64,000 nucleotides of DNA from Microbacterium sp. NC79 (GTDB lineage Bacteria; Actinomycetota; Actinomycetes; Actinomycetales; Microbacteriaceae): NCBI RefSeq assembly GCF_019061125.1, contig NZ_JAHQYI010000001.1, positions 310,001 through 374,000 of the forward strand, read 5' to 3'. Below the pieces are notes generated by a model. That model made no database searches, was not told where the DNA came from, and saw nothing but the letters and a program-made list of their open reading frames with translations. The translations under genes were made by a program, and so were the position numbers. Shown in pieces: positions 8,874 to 18,580 of the stretch (its first letter is position 1; each line of letters opens with the position of its first letter).

Positions 8874-9067
8874 GGGAACCTCCGATCTCGAGGCTCAGGC
8901 CGCCGCGTCATTGCGGAGCACCACGCTTTCGCACTTCTGGTGCTCAGGCGCAGCGGCAGGGTGAATGGTTATCGTCACCAGTCTAGGGGCGAATGCTGTG
9001 CTCTGACCGGGCAGATACATCTCCAGGCTGATGTGCCTGACCGCGTGAGCGCGTAGCGTTGGGAGCG

Positions 9068-10294
9068 ATGTTGAGAACTCTGACCCGCAAGCAACTCATC
9101 TTCGATGTTGTTGCCGCTCTCGTCGTGTGGCTGATCTTCTCGCCCGTGTCGCTCTACCCGCTGGTGTGGGAAGCAGGAAGCGGGGCGACGGAGATTGACT
9201 GGTCTGCCGTCACCGTCAGCATTCTGATGGCCGCGGCACTAGGCCTACGCCGGCTCTCGCCCGCGCTCGCTCTCACGATCGCGTGGGTGGGAGCGATCGT
9301 GCAAATGCTGTTTGGCCTGCCGCCGATGGCGATCAACTTCGCCATTTTCGGGGTGCTGTACGCCACAGCGGCATATGGGTCACCCCGCGTGCGCCGGCTG
9401 GGGCTGGTCTCGGTTTTTGTCGGTGCCACCACCATCGCCGGTTACCTCGTCGTCGGCGCCTATGTGTACGGCCTTGAGGGCTCGCAAACCCTGAACGACG
9501 TGCTCGCGCCCCTCACGCTCATGGTGGCGCTGACGTGGGCAGCTTCGGCTTTCGGACTCGGCCTCAGCTACACGCTCGGTGTGCTGAAACGCACGCGTTT
9601 AGCCGCGATCGAAACGGAACGGCAGGCGAGCGTTGCCGAGGCGCTCGCGGCATCAGAGCAGCAGCGCACCCGCATCGCCCGCGATATGCATGATGTCGTG
9701 GCGCACTCGCTCGCCGTTGTTATCGCTCAGGCTGACGGCGCACGCTATGCGGCCGCGGCCCACCCCGAGGTTGCCGCGGAAGCGTTAGCCACGATCGGCC
9801 AGACCGCGCGCTCTGCGCTCGCCGACGTTCGCCTGCTGCTGACTCAGTTGCGCCACTCGCAAGCCGAAGGGCCACAGCCGACCCTCGCCGACCTGGAAGA
9901 ACTGTACGCGCAGGTGCGCGGCGCCGGGGTTGAGCTGCGAATCAACGTTGACCCCACGCCGCGAGTTGAACCGCCCGCGTCGGTACAGCTCGCGATCTAC
10001 CGCATCATGCAGGAGGCGCTCACCAACGCACTCCGCCACGGCGATGGTTCCGTTGTCGACGTCTCGCTCGCCTTCGATCCGCGCGAGATCACCCTGCGTG
10101 TGCGCAACGCGGCGGCAACAGATGACGCCACGAATCCGGGCGGCCATGGGCTCATCGGCATGCGCGAACGTGCCGCACTCGTCGGCGGAACCTTCGAAGC
10201 TGAGCACCGTGGTTCCGACTTCTCCGTGACCGTGACGATTCCGGTGACCGAGGTAGTGTCGGTGACGGAACCATCGACGCAGGAGAGTGTGTGA
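9068..10294 (+). CDS. Sensor histidine kinase, NarL/DesK-like class
   Basis: The 408-residue product has about five or six N-terminal membrane helices (roughly residues 10-165) with no large extracellular sensor. A short coiled coil follows, then a HisKA_3 dimerisation domain with phospho-acceptor H208 in ARDMHDVVAHS. The ATPase domain has N-box MQEALTNALRHG and G-box GHGLIGMRERA. The membrane-only input suggests it senses a membrane or envelope state; that is inference. ATG 9068 is used because GGGAG precedes it by about 3 nt; a TTG 9 nt upstream is also possible. It overlaps the response regulator gene by 4 nt and is followed by an ABC exporter, the usual context for envelope-stress or antimicrobial-peptide systems. 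Confidence 0.9.
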   Translation: MLRTLTRKQLIFDVVAALVVWLIFSPVSLYPLVWEAGSGATEIDWSAVTVSILMAAALGLRRLSPALALTIAWVGAIVQMLFGLPPMAINFAIFGVLYATAAYGSPRVRRLGLVSVFVGATTIAGYLVVGAYVYGLEGSQTLNDVLAPLTLMVALTWAASAFGLGLSYTLGVLKRTRLAAIETERQASVAEALAASEQQRTRIARDMHDVVAHSLAVVIAQADGARYAAAAHPEVAAEALATIGQTARSALADVRLLLTQLRHSQAEGPQPTLADLEELYAQVRGAGVELRINVDPTPRVEPPASVQLAIYRIMQEALTNALRHGDGSVVDVSLAFDPREITLRVRNAAATDDATNPGGHGLIGMRERAALVGGTFEAEHRGSDFSVTVTIPVTEVVSVTEPSTQESV

Positions 10295-10938
10295 GCGACA
10301 GTATTCGGGTGGTGCTGGTTGATGACCAGGCGCTCTTTCGCGCGGGCATTCGCATGCTGATTCAGTCGCAGCCCGACCTCGAAGTTGTGGGCGAGGCCGG
10401 CGACGGTGATGAGGCGCTCGCGGTGGTCGCGGAGACGGCACCCGACGTTGTGCTGATGGACATTCGCATGCCGGTGAAAGACGGTCTCGCGGCCACCGCC
10501 GAAATTCTCGCGAAGCCCAACCCGCCGCGCATCGTGATGCTGACCACGTTTGACCTCGATGAGGCGGCCGCGCGAGCGATTCGGCAGGGAGCCAGCGGGT
10601 TCTTGCTGAAAGACGCCGACCCGGAGTTTCTGTTGGCGGCTATTCGCACCGTGCATTCGGGTTCGAGCGTGATTGCTGCCGCTGCGACACGAGAGCTGTT
10701 TGCCCAGTTTTCGGCTCCGGCTCCGCGGGCGCTGCCTGCCGACTACGAAACACTCACCGATCGCGAGCGCGACATCTTCGCGCTGGCCGCACGCGGGCTG
10801 TCGAACGCGGAAATCGCGGCACGCGAATACCTTTCCGAAGCCACAGTGAAGACGCACATCTCCCGCATTCTCAGCAAGCTTCAGCTTCGCGACCGCGTGC
10901 AGCTTGTGGTTTTCGCCTTCGAGCACGGCCTCGCCTAG
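10291..10938 (+). CDS. Response regulator, NarL/LuxR family
   Basis: The 215-residue partner of the upstream kinase begins with GTG in a GTGA overlap. The receiver domain (1-~120) has acidic pair D11-D12 in VLVDDQ, phospho-acceptor D57 in VLMDIRMP, and K108-region LLKDADPEF. The C-terminal LuxR-type helix-turn-helix (about 150-210) contains LTDRERDIFALAARGLSNAE and ATVKTHISRILSKL. It likely activates the ABC exporter genes 300 nt downstream; the intervening spacer holds repeats that could be its sites. Both phospho-relay residues are intact. Confidence 0.92.
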   Translation: MSDSIRVVLVDDQALFRAGIRMLIQSQPDLEVVGEAGDGDEALAVVAETAPDVVLMDIRMPVKDGLAATAEILAKPNPPRIVMLTTFDLDEAAARAIRQGASGFLLKDADPEFLLAAIRTVHSGSSVIAAAATRELFAQFSAPAPRALPADYETLTDRERDIFALAARGLSNAEIAAREYLSEATVKTHISRILSKLQLRDRVQLVVFAFEHGLA

Positions 10939-11245
10939 GGTTCCCGGCCCGCGGTTCCGCCCCCGCCCGGTGAGTGAGCGTAGCGAGACGAAGCGCGCCC
11001 GCCGTGCGGACCTCCCGACTCACCAAATGTCGAACAGGTTGCTGTAACACGCCGAATGGCACCGCTCTCACGCCCGTTCCACCCCACCGAGTTCGACATT
11101 TCGTCACTAAAGCGCACGCGCCTCAGACGGTCAGTACGCACCCCACATCATCCCTGGGTTGCACGTGAAACATCATCCTTGCGATGTATGCGGATGAGCC
11201 CTGAGGCCGACGCGGAGACCGCCAGGTTATTTCTACCGTTGAGGT
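10939..11245. other. 307-nt spacer with inverted and direct repeats before the ABC exporter
   Basis: No gene is seen. It holds GGTGAGT/ACTCACC (10969-10975 / 11018-11024) and an 11-bp inverted repeat AAATGTCGAAC/GTTCGACATTT (11025-11035 / 11091-11101). Nearer the exporter, the 9-mer ACATCATCC is repeated directly at 11145-11153 and 11170-11178, about 2.5 helical turns apart. A TACCGT box at 11234-11239 lies 6 nt before the exporter ATG. The direct repeats are plausible response-regulator sites. Confidence 0.5.
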
Positions 11246-12007
11246 ATGGAAATTACTTCGAGCGATCTGGGCCTTGCCGCCCGCGTACAACACCTCACCA
11301 AGACCTACGGATCGGGCGAGGGCGAAGTGCGCGCCCTCGATAACGTGAGCGTCGGCGTGCGCCGCGGCCAATTCACCGCGATCATGGGGCCGTCGGGGTC
11401 GGGCAAGTCGACGCTCATGCACATCATGGCCGGCCTTGACGCCCCAACATCGGGTGCGGTCTTTATTGGTGACACCGACATCACCCAGATGACCGACCGC
11501 GACCTGACCATCTTGCGTCGTCGCCGCATCGGATTCATTTTTCAGTCTTTTAACCTGGTTCCGACGCTCGACGTTAAGGCCAACATTCTGTTGCCTTTTG
11601 ACCTCGATGGGCGCAAGCCCTCGGCGCTGGAACGCGCCCGCATCGATGGCCTGGTCGAATCCCTCGGTCTTGGCAACCGTCTGACGCACCGCCCGCACCA
11701 GCTCTCCGGCGGGCAGCAGCAGCGCGTTGCAATTGCGCGCGCACTGGCCACGGCACCCGACCTGGTGTTCGCCGATGAGCCGACCGGCAACCTCGACTCC
11801 CGCACCGGCCGCGAAGTGCTTTCTCTGCTCGCTGCCGCGAGCGCTGAGCACGGCCAGTCCATCGCGATGGTGACGCACGACCCGGTGGCAGCGTCGCACG
11901 CCGACCGTGTGCTGTTTCTCGGTGATGGGCGCCTCGTCGCCGACAAGCCGCGTCAGACGCCGGAAGAAATCTCGGCCTACATGCTTTCAGTCGAGGTGTC
12001 GGCATGA
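11246..12007 (+). CDS. ABC transporter ATP-binding protein (LolD/MacB type)
   Basis: The 253-residue ATPase has Walker [11 protein letters not shown]-loop [13 protein letters not shown], signature LSGGQQQR, Walker [13 protein letters not shown] and the H-loop in MVTHDP. The FNLVP and DEPTGNLD features place it with MacB/LolD/BceA exporters. TACCGT sits 6 nt before the ATG, so leaderless translation is likely; GAGG is too close to serve as a ribosome site. Its stop overlaps the permease start by 4 nt. It powers the FtsX-type permease encoded next. Confidence 0.92.
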   Translation: MEITSSDLGLAARVQHLTKTYGSGEGEVRALDNVSVGVRRGQFTAIMGPSGSGKSTLMHIMAGLDAPTSGAVFIGDTDITQMTDRDLTILRRRRIGFIFQSFNLVPTLDVKANILLPFDLDGRKPSALERARIDGLVESLGLGNRLTHRPHQLSGGQQQRVAIARALATAPDLVFADEPTGNLDSRTGREVLSLLAAASAEHGQSIAMVTHDPVAASHADRVLFLGDGRLVADKPRQTPEEISAYMLSVEVSA

Positions 12008-13464
12008 CCGCGCTCGCAACGGCTCCCGTCGAGGCAGAAGAAAAGGCCGACCGGACGCCGCCCCTCGCGTGGCTCGCTGACCGCGGCATGGGGGCGTCAA
12101 TTCTGATCGCCGGTCTCTCCAGCGCGTTCGGTGTCGCGTTGCTCACCGTCACGAACTATCTCAGCGCCGTGGTGGGTGCCTCCATCGTTGGCGAGTTCGA
12201 CAGCGTGCAGACGACGCTGTCAATTCTGAGCTGGCTGTTCATCGGCATCGCGATGTATGTGACGGCCATTGTGACCGCGAACACGTTCTCGACGATCATC
12301 GCCGGCCGCACCCGTCAAATCGCCCTCATGCGCTTGATTGGGGCCTCTGCACAGTCGGAACGCGCGCAAATCGCACGCCAGGGCCTCGTCATCGGGGCGA
12401 TCGGTGCGGTGATCGGTTGGCTCCTCGTGATGGGCGCCGCCGTTATCGCGCTGCCCTACGCGAACGACGCGATCGATGCGCCGCCCACGCTGGAGTTCAC
12501 CCCGATGAGCCTCGCGACGGTACTGCCGCCGCTGGTGGTCATCGTCACCACGGTGCTGGCGGCGTGGGTGGGCTCGCGACGCGTGCTCGAAGTGACGCCA
12601 TTGCAGGCACTCGGCGGATCGGTCGACCGGACGCCAGACGATATTCGCACCGTTCCGAAAAAGCGGGGTGCCATTGCGCTTCTCCTGATCGGGGCGGCCC
12701 TGCTGGGCATCGGTGTTGTGGTGGGACTGGTGTCGCCGTTCGGCGTCATCATCGCCTTCTTCGGCGGACTCTTGTCGTTCACCGGGCTCGCGGTCGGCGC
12801 CGTTGTGATCATGCCTCCGGTGTTGCGTATGGTGGGGCGGCTTTTCGGCCGCTCAACGCCCGCACACCTCGCGGCGGAAAACGCGATGCGCTACCCGGAA
12901 CGCTCGAGCCGCATGGCGATTGGCGTGGTCATGGGCGTGACCCTCGTTGTCATGTTCTCCGTCGCCGCAGCCTCCGTGAAAACCGTGCTCTTCGGCGTCG
13001 GAGACAACGAGATTCAAGACGTCGCCGAGATTTCCGCCGTGCTCGATAACATCGCCACCGTCATGATGATTCTTGTCGGAGTCTCCGCCGTGATCGCCGC
13101 CGTCGGTCTGGTCAATCTGCTGACCATCAGCATCGTGCAGCGCACACGGGAGCTTGGCCTCTTGCGGGCGCTCGGCCTCACCAAGACGCAGATTCGCGCG
13201 ATGGTGATGTTGGAGGCCGCGCACATCGCGATCGCGTCGCTCGCCACCGGACTCGCGCTCGGCACCATCTACGGGTGGGCGGCCGCCCAGTCGACACTGG
13301 GATCAGAACGCTTCGACGGTGCCGCGATCGTCTGGCCCACCGTCCCCTGGCCGCTCATGGTCGGCGTCATCGCCGCAACCGTGTTGCTCACGCTCATCGC
13401 CTCCGTGGTTCCGACGCGCCTCGCAACGCGGGTCGCTCCGGTGCAGGCCCTCGCGGTGGATTAA
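12004..13464 (+). CDS. FtsX-like ABC transporter permease
   Basis: A 486-residue membrane protein with two FtsX-type modules. Helices lie near residues 30-55, 75-100, 135-155, 175-195, then about 220-265, 300-325, 355-380 and 415-480. The second module carries the FtsX hallmark TRELGLLRALGLTKTQIRAMV; the first has a matching TRQIALMRLIGASAQSERAQI. Unlike MacB it lacks a large extracellular domain. It pairs with the ATPase encoded immediately upstream, and the upstream two-component system probably controls both. Export of lipids, peptides or antibiotics is typical of the class, but the cargo is unknown. Confidence 0.85.
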   Translation: MTALATAPVEAEEKADRTPPLAWLADRGMGASILIAGLSSAFGVALLTVTNYLSAVVGASIVGEFDSVQTTLSILSWLFIGIAMYVTAIVTANTFSTIIAGRTRQIALMRLIGASAQSERAQIARQGLVIGAIGAVIGWLLVMGAAVIALPYANDAIDAPPTLEFTPMSLATVLPPLVVIVTTVLAAWVGSRRVLEVTPLQALGGSVDRTPDDIRTVPKKRGAIALLLIGAALLGIGVVVGLVSPFGVIIAFFGGLLSFTGLAVGAVVIMPPVLRMVGRLFGRSTPAHLAAENAMRYPERSSRMAIGVVMGVTLVVMFSVAAASVKTVLFGVGDNEIQDVAEISAVLDNIATVMMILVGVSAVIAAVGLVNLLTISIVQRTRELGLLRALGLTKTQIRAMVMLEAAHIAIASLATGLALGTIYGWAAAQSTLGSERFDGAAIVWPTVPWPLMVGVIAATVLLTLIASVVPTRLATRVAPVQALAVD

Positions 13465-13482
13465 GCATCGACAAAATCTCGA

Positions 13483-13531
13483 CAGTTCACCCCGCGTGAA
13501 ACCCCTAAAGGGTTAGACGCGGGGTGAACTG
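13483..13531 (+). terminator. Long hairpin terminator after the ABC exporter
   Basis: A 15-bp perfect stem (13483-13497 / 13517-13531) whose loop contains a second small stem (AACCC/GGGTT). It lies 19 nt after the permease stop. No T-run follows, so it may act with a termination factor or protect the 3' end. Confidence 0.7.
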
Positions 13532-13636
13532 CCTGACATCGCTGTTAGACGCCTCTGCGTTTCGACTCTCTCTCATTTGGGACAGCTTGCTGCCCGCTCC
13601 GCGAACCCGCGGGAGCGATCTAAGAGGAGAAACGTT

Positions 13637-16600
13637 ATGACGTCACAACGAATAGAACGAACACGCCACCGAATACTTGTGTGGTTGGCTTCTGCATTGG
13701 CTGCGCTGCTGGCGGTTGCTGGTGTGGCCATGCCTGCCCACGCATCCACCGGCACCATCATGATCTACCCGGGCGCATCGGCGCCGACGTACGGCGACGT
13801 GCCGATCTTTGCCGGCGAAGGCACGTACTCGCTCGGCGTCGGATACGGTCGCATGGCAGACGGCCAGGTTGTCACGATCACCGTTCCTGACGGCATCACG
13901 ATTCCTGACGACGCCCTTGTGGTTCCGCCAGGAAACGAAGCCGTGGAGTCATTGACGAAGGACGTCGATGGCAACCTCGTCATAACCTTCATCGATCCTT
14001 TCCCCGCCAATGTGCATCAGGGCGTGCTTGATCTGACATTCGTGGTCGACGACGTTGTCGAGTCTTCCGTGGTCGAGCTCGTGTGGGGAATCGACGGCGA
14101 AGACTACCGACAGAAGGTCTACATCGTTGAGCCTGGCGATGACCCCGCCGCAGTGCAGGACGGGTTCGACAAGCGGGTTGACACCGAAAGTCTGCCTTTC
14201 AAGGTCGTTGATGGCCGGATTGTCATCGCCGATGAGGTTTTGACGAAGGAGCTCACCTATACGGTCACCGTCACGAGCGCTTCGGCGCGCACTGTCGTGC
14301 TGAACGATGTGCTCGACGCTGAACTGGCATACGTGGAGAATTCCCTGAGCGGAACCAAGCTGGTACGAGACGCTGATGGCTTGGTTGTTGAGACTGGTGA
14401 CGTCACCGACCTCCCGGCAATCTCTGGCACCACGTTCACTCACACGTTCAACGCCGAAGCGAACTCAAAGTATGACTTCACGTATCGTGCCCGCATCGCT
14501 AACGCGGATGCGCTTGACGCTATTCGCGAGCGGCTACAGCAGGAGTATGACCGTGTTTTCGCTAACCCCGACGGTGGCTCCTACGCCGTCGCATTGGGCA
14601 ACAACGCTGCGATTGGTGAAGAAACGCGCCGTGCGGTGACGGCGTTCGTTGGTCACGCCAAGGGCGATGAACGCCCCGAAATCGGATCTGCGTTCGGCAA
14701 GTCGGTAGACGTCACGCACGTCGAAGACCCGTCGGTTGCTGACAAAAACACGGCACAGACCGGCGAACTGCTGGCGCCCATCGCAGTTACCTACACGCTC
14801 AGCGCAGACCTCACTCAGTGGCGCGACTTCACCGAGACTCGACATGCGCTGACGCGCAACGTCGTCATCCGCGATGAACTTCCGTCGTACTCGCGCTGGC
14901 TCGACACTGATGCCGACTTTGTTACCGTCACCGATGTCGACGGCAACAAGCTTCCGTTCGAACGCGTCGAGGGCGTGACCGGTGACGTCGAGGCCGAAAT
15001 GATGGCTGACGCCTACGTTGGTACGTACTTTGTCGACGGTCAGAATCTGTATCTCAACATTGGTCGTGACGTCGAACAAACGTATAAGGTCGCTGCCAAG
15101 GCCCACATCGTTGACCTGGTGGGTGCGCAATCGGGTGACACCCCGCTCACGCAAAAGTTCACGGCCAAGAACTACGCGTACTTCGTTTTCAACGACGCCA
15201 ACGGCAAAGCCTGGACACGTCGCGATGCGCAAACAACTGTCGTTGCACCGAAGGACACCTCCGGTGGCATCGTTGACGCAGATACGTTCGTCAAGCGCGG
15301 GCCATCTCAGGAACTGGTTGCCGATGTCGGCACGTCCCTCATGGTTCCGTACACATTTACCATCGCCGCGGGCACAGGAGATGTGACTAACTCGGTGATC
15401 ACCGACTACATTAACCACGACGTGTTTGACATCACCGAAGAAAACCTCGCCGCCATCGCGGCATCGCTCGTCGTGCGATACGACTGGTTTGAGCCGAACA
15501 CGCTGGGGTCGTGGCCGGTCACCGCACTCGACCCGAGCCACTGGGCGCTCACCTTGAATGCCGAGGGAAACCTCGAGATTCGCCTGACCGATGCCTTCGC
15601 TAACGCGTTGACTGACCTTGAGCTTGCCAACGACTTGCGTCTCGAAGTGACGCTCACGCTTCCGACCCTTCCCTTCTCGCAGAAGGGCACTGTCGACCTC
15701 GTGAACGAAGCATCGCTCGAGGGAGCGTCGTCAGACATCATCTACCACTCTTCGACCGAGACGTCGCTGACGTCATACGGCAATGAGATGGAGGTGACAA
15801 AGCAGGTTTATGACGCGAAGAATGACCGGTTCACCGATAACCTGCGCGCCACGATCGGTGAAAACGGCGACATCGAAACCGACACCTTTGTCTACCGTGT
15901 CGACCTCATTCCGCACGGGTCGTTCTCGCGCATGGTCTTGGACGTTGTTGACGCTCTTCCTGCGGGCGTGGAATTCAGCGGTTGGGTTGACCCTGCAGAT
16001 CTGAACGCCGTCGACACCAGTGACGAGTACACGTTGACCGGTGCAGACCTCACGGCACGCTATGACGATGCGACCGGAACTGTGACCGTGCAGCAGGGCC
16101 GCCTCGAGGTGGGGCAAACGGCATCGCTGTATTTCGCTGTTCAGCTGGTGGAGCCGGAGTTGAATGTTCCGATCGTCAACACGATCGGTGGCACGTCCGC
16201 TGTCATCACACCGACCGACGGCTACCCGTTGAGCATCATGAAGAAGGACTCAACAGACCCGCTCGCCGTGCTGAACTCAGAGGCGGCACGTTTTGATGTG
16301 CTCGCTGCAGACCAGAGCACCGTTGTTGCGACTGATCTCCGGGTGCGTGACGGACAGCTCGTCACCGCTGATGGCAAGACGGCCGTGGTACGTGAACACG
16401 GAACCTACTGGGTGCGTGAGCAGATTGCTCCCGAAGGGTACGTGCTGAGCGAGGAGCTCACCCGTGTCGTTGTCGACGAGAACGTCGGCGCACCCATCGT
16501 TGTGGTGCTGAACGACCCGGAGGTGCCGGAGGTGCCGGAGGTGCCTGAGGTTCCTGAGGTTCCTGAGGTTCCTGAGGTTCCGGAAGTGCCGGAGGTTCCT

Positions 16601-16933
16601 GAGGTTCCTGAGGTTCCCGAGGTGCCTGAGGTTCCCGAGGTGCCTGAGGTTCCCGAGGTGCCTGAGGTGCCTGAGGTTCCCGAGGTTCCGGAGGCTCCGG
16701 AAGTGCCTGAGGTTCCCGAGGTTCCGGAAGTCCCTGAGGTGCCGGAAGTGCCCGAGGTGCCGGAAGTCCCTGAGGTTCCCGAGGTTCCCGGAACTCCGGA
16801 GAAGGCCGCGCCCGAGCTGCCGATAACCGGATCAGCCGCTCCGGTTGCCCTGGTTGCTGGTGGTCTCGCGCTGCTGCTTGCTGGCGGAGCGTTCGCCGTG
16901 TTGAGGCGTCGACCGGAGGGTACTGCTGACTGA
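13637..16933 (+). CDS. LPxTG-anchored surface protein with SpaA-type domain and Pro-Glu-Val repeats
   Basis: A 1098-residue secreted, sortase-anchored protein. The ATG at 13637 has GAGGAGA upstream. The signal peptide ends at AHA (34-36). The large middle part is a series of beta-sandwich modules like isopeptide-forming pilin and adhesin domains: TYTVTVTSASARTVVLNDVL, PIAVTYTLSADLTQW, FTIAAGTGDVTNSVITDYI. A SpaA/Cna_B-like prealbumin fold follows (YPLSIMKKDS to YVLSEELTRVVV, about residues 865-955). Next come 30 tandem three-residue units that act as a rigid wall-spanning stalk. The end is LPITG, a hydrophobic helix and RRRPEG. Probably a single-subunit adhesin; no sortase gene is in the window. 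Confidence 0.88.
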   Translation: MTSQRIERTRHRILVWLASALAALLAVAGVAMPAHASTGTIMIYPGASAPTYGDVPIFAGEGTYSLGVGYGRMADGQVVTITVPDGITIPDDALVVPPGNEAVESLTKDVDGNLVITFIDPFPANVHQGVLDLTFVVDDVVESSVVELVWGIDGEDYRQKVYIVEPGDDPAAVQDGFDKRVDTESLPFKVVDGRIVIADEVLTKELTYTVTVTSASARTVVLNDVLDAELAYVENSLSGTKLVRDADGLVVETGDVTDLPAISGTTFTHTFNAEANSKYDFTYRARIANADALDAIRERLQQEYDRVFANPDGGSYAVALGNNAAIGEETRRAVTAFVGHAKGDERPEIGSAFGKSVDVTHVEDPSVADKNTAQTGELLAPIAVTYTLSADLTQWRDFTETRHALTRNVVIRDELPSYSRWLDTDADFVTVTDVDGNKLPFERVEGVTGDVEAEMMADAYVGTYFVDGQNLYLNIGRDVEQTYKVAAKAHIVDLVGAQSGDTPLTQKFTAKNYAYFVFNDANGKAWTRRDAQTTVVAPKDTSGGIVDADTFVKRGPSQELVADVGTSLMVPYTFTIAAGTGDVTNSVITDYINHDVFDITEENLAAIAASLVVRYDWFEPNTLGSWPVTALDPSHWALTLNAEGNLEIRLTDAFANALTDLELANDLRLEVTLTLPTLPFSQKGTVDLVNEASLEGASSDIIYHSSTETSLTSYGNEMEVTKQVYDAKNDRFTDNLRATIGENGDIETDTFVYRVDLIPHGSFSRMVLDVVDALPAGVEFSGWVDPADLNAVDTSDEYTLTGADLTARYDDATGTVTVQQGRLEVGQTASLYFAVQLVEPELNVPIVNTIGGTSAVITPTDGYPLSIMKKDSTDPLAVLNSEAARFDVLAADQSTVVATDLRVRDGQLVTADGKTAVVREHGTYWVREQIAPEGYVLSEELTRVVVDENVGAPIVVVLNDPEVPEVPEVPEVPEVPEVPEVPEVPEVPEVPEVPEVPEVPEVPEVPEVPEVPEVPEVPEAPEVPEVPEVPEVPEVPEVPEVPEVPEVPEVPGTPEKAAPELPITGSAAPVALVAGGLALLLAGGAFAVLRRRPEGTAD
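16517..16786 (+). repeat. 30 tandem 9-bp units encoding Pro-Glu-Val
   Basis: 270 bp of perfect codon-phase repeats: 19 PEV units, one PEA (16688-16696), then 10 more PEV. Only synonymous changes separate the units (CCG/CCT/CCC, GAG/GAA, GTG/GTT/GTC). Copy number is likely to vary by slippage without breaking the frame. Confidence 0.97.
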
Positions 16934-16960
16934 CCTCCGGTAGCGAAATGCTGCGGATCC

Positions 16961-17455
16961 TTACTCGTTAGGGGGAGGATCGAAAGCCCATGATGGCGCC
17001 AGTTGCGTGATGCGCAACTGGCGCCATTGCCATACTGCCCACAGTGCCGGCCAGAGCAATGGTGCAGTGGCACCGCCAATGGTGAGCCGATCACGCCACA
17101 GCGTGCGATCGGGATGGCACGGAACTGCAGAAACAGCCATCTGGTGATCCCAGACATCGAGCGACGAGAGCATGCCGGTGAGGGGAATTCCGCTGTCTCT
17201 CATGATGCGCACGCGGCGACCCGCGTGGGTCTGTTCACGATCGCTGATCGAGATGAACTGTTTACCCAGCGGGAGCCCTGCAACCGAGAGCGCCACTGCC
17301 GCATTGTCTCCGTGTTCCCATGCTGGCGGCACCGAACTCCACGGTGTCATCGCAAGGATGGGGCCGTACAGTTCGCTGGCGACCTGAGGCGAGTGGATGG
17401 CACGCCACGCGGCGTCGACATCGCAGTGGATCTCAAATTTCAGCATCACACGCAT
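16961..17455 (-). CDS. SRPBCC-like (polyketide cyclase/START fold) protein
   Basis: A 164-residue protein read from ATG 17455. An upstream in-frame start at 17479 adds 8 residues. A CATGAT box sits 6 nt before the ATG, suggesting a leaderless transcript. The opening MLKFEIHCDVDAAWRAIHSP, with a later FISISDREQ and WRDRLTIGGATAPLLWPALWAVWQWRQ, is the order expected of START/SRPBCC proteins: first strand, helix with PxxV, and a C-terminal helix. The region LLWPALWAVWQWRQLRI is strikingly Trp-rich. It lies tail to tail with the LPITG gene, with 27 nt between the stops. No specific ligand can be named. Confidence 0.6.
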   Translation of the reverse strand: MRVMLKFEIHCDVDAAWRAIHSPQVASELYGPILAMTPWSSVPPAWEHGDNAAVALSVAGLPLGKQFISISDREQTHAGRRVRIMRDSGIPLTGMLSSLDVWDHQMAVSAVPCHPDRTLWRDRLTIGGATAPLLWPALWAVWQWRQLRITQLAPSWAFDPPPNE

Positions 17456-17518
17456 GGCTCCATCATGATCCGGAACCACGAACGGGTCTAGTGCTCACTT
17501 TCGTTATGCGGTGTTCGC

Positions 17519-17896
17519 CTAGTGACGCTTGGCGATCATGCTGTGCTTACGGCGTCGGGTGCCGATGAGCACAAGGGCAAGGCCCAGACCTGCCACGACC
17601 AATCCGGTCGTTAGCGTCCAGCCGGCGACGGACGCTCCCGTAGCTGGCAGCTCGTCATCCGAGTCCGCCGACGGGCTGACCTGCGGCGTAGAACCCGGGT
17701 CTGTAGGCTCCGGTGCCGTTGTCGGCTCGGGATCGGTCGTCGGCGTCGGCTTGGGATCGGTTGTCGGTACCGGCGTCGGCTCGGGATCGGTTGTTGGTTC
17801 CGGGTCCGGCGTCGGAGTGGGTTCCGGGTCCGGCGTCGGTGTGGGCTCCGGGTGAGGCCCTGCGGGTGTCGACACGGAAGACGGTTCCGAGATCAC
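17519..17896 (-). pseudogene. Fragment D: Pro-rich stalk and LPATG anchor
   Basis: Continuous with the broken gene, from about 17911. It carries a PEPTPTPDPEPTT-type wall-spanning stalk of about 50 residues, ELPATGASVAG, a hydrophobic helix of about 22 residues, and the basic tail RRRKHSMIAKRH. On its own it has no secretion signal. Confidence 0.8.
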
Positions 17897-18023
17897 GGTC
17901 TCCCCGGAGGGGTCGTAGCAGTGACAGTTGCCGTATTCTCGACAGCTCCCTGTGCCGCTTCTTCGGCAGTGACGGTGTAATCGTCAGCGGAAACGTCGAT
18001 CGACTCACCGGGCGCTAGCGTCG

Positions 18024-18476
18024 CTACCGAAGACAGCCCCGACACCTTGGCATCTGCAACGTCACATTGGTCAGTGTGACGTTGCCGACGTTGGTGAGGG
18101 TGAACGTGTAGCGAATGCGTTCGTCGGTGTTGGCAAGTCCGTCACCAGAATCGTCATACAGCACCGCCGACTTTACGAGCGTCAGTGCAGCGCCGCTCGC
18201 GAGCGACAAGCTGTGCTGGGCCTCGATATCGTCGAGCGTTCCTCGCGTCGGAACCGCAGACAGTGTCGAGACGTTGACGACCTCACCAGCATCGACATCT
18301 GCTTGCGTCAGAACGTACTCGGCCGATGCGGTTGTGCTCTTGCCGGGAGCGAGCTCGCCCTCAGCGCCGGGCCACTCGGCGAAGAGCACCGAGCCCACGC
18401 CGACGAGGTGCTCGGCAATCGCGATGCCGGTGAGGGTGACGTTGCCCGTGTTCTCGATCGTGAAGGAGTAGGTCAC
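18024..18476 (-). pseudogene. Fragment C: last two repeat modules
   Basis: The nominal GTG is at 18476, but the frame is open and protein-like from about 18615 ([19 protein letters not shown]). It holds one full repeat (YSFTIENTGNVTLTGIAI to YVLTQADVDAGEVVN) and most of a second (YTFTLTNVGNVTLTNVT). A missing base at 18060/18061 then sends it to an early TAG. The next frame continues ADAKVSGLSSVATLAPGES down to 17912. Confidence 0.7.
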
Positions 18477-18580
18477 GATGTCGCCAGCCTCGGGATCGCC
18501 CGAGCCCGCTACCGAACCCTCCTTCTTGAACGTCGCGTCAGGTGACGCGACGAGGGTAATCTCCGCCGAGTCAGATGCGC

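Noticed and set aside
10939..11245. Possible tRNA or small RNA gene in the spacer
   Set aside because: No T-loop-like GTTCRANNC with matching acceptor arms; the inverted-repeat arms are 55 nt apart.
14534..15541. 335-codon ORF antisense to the LPITG protein
   Set aside because: Shadow frame; no start signals or domain pattern.
16405..17157. Minus-strand ORF with a long Gly-Thr-Ser repeat
   Set aside because: It is the antisense reading of the Pro-Glu-Val repeat; the plus-strand gene has a signal peptide and LPITG.
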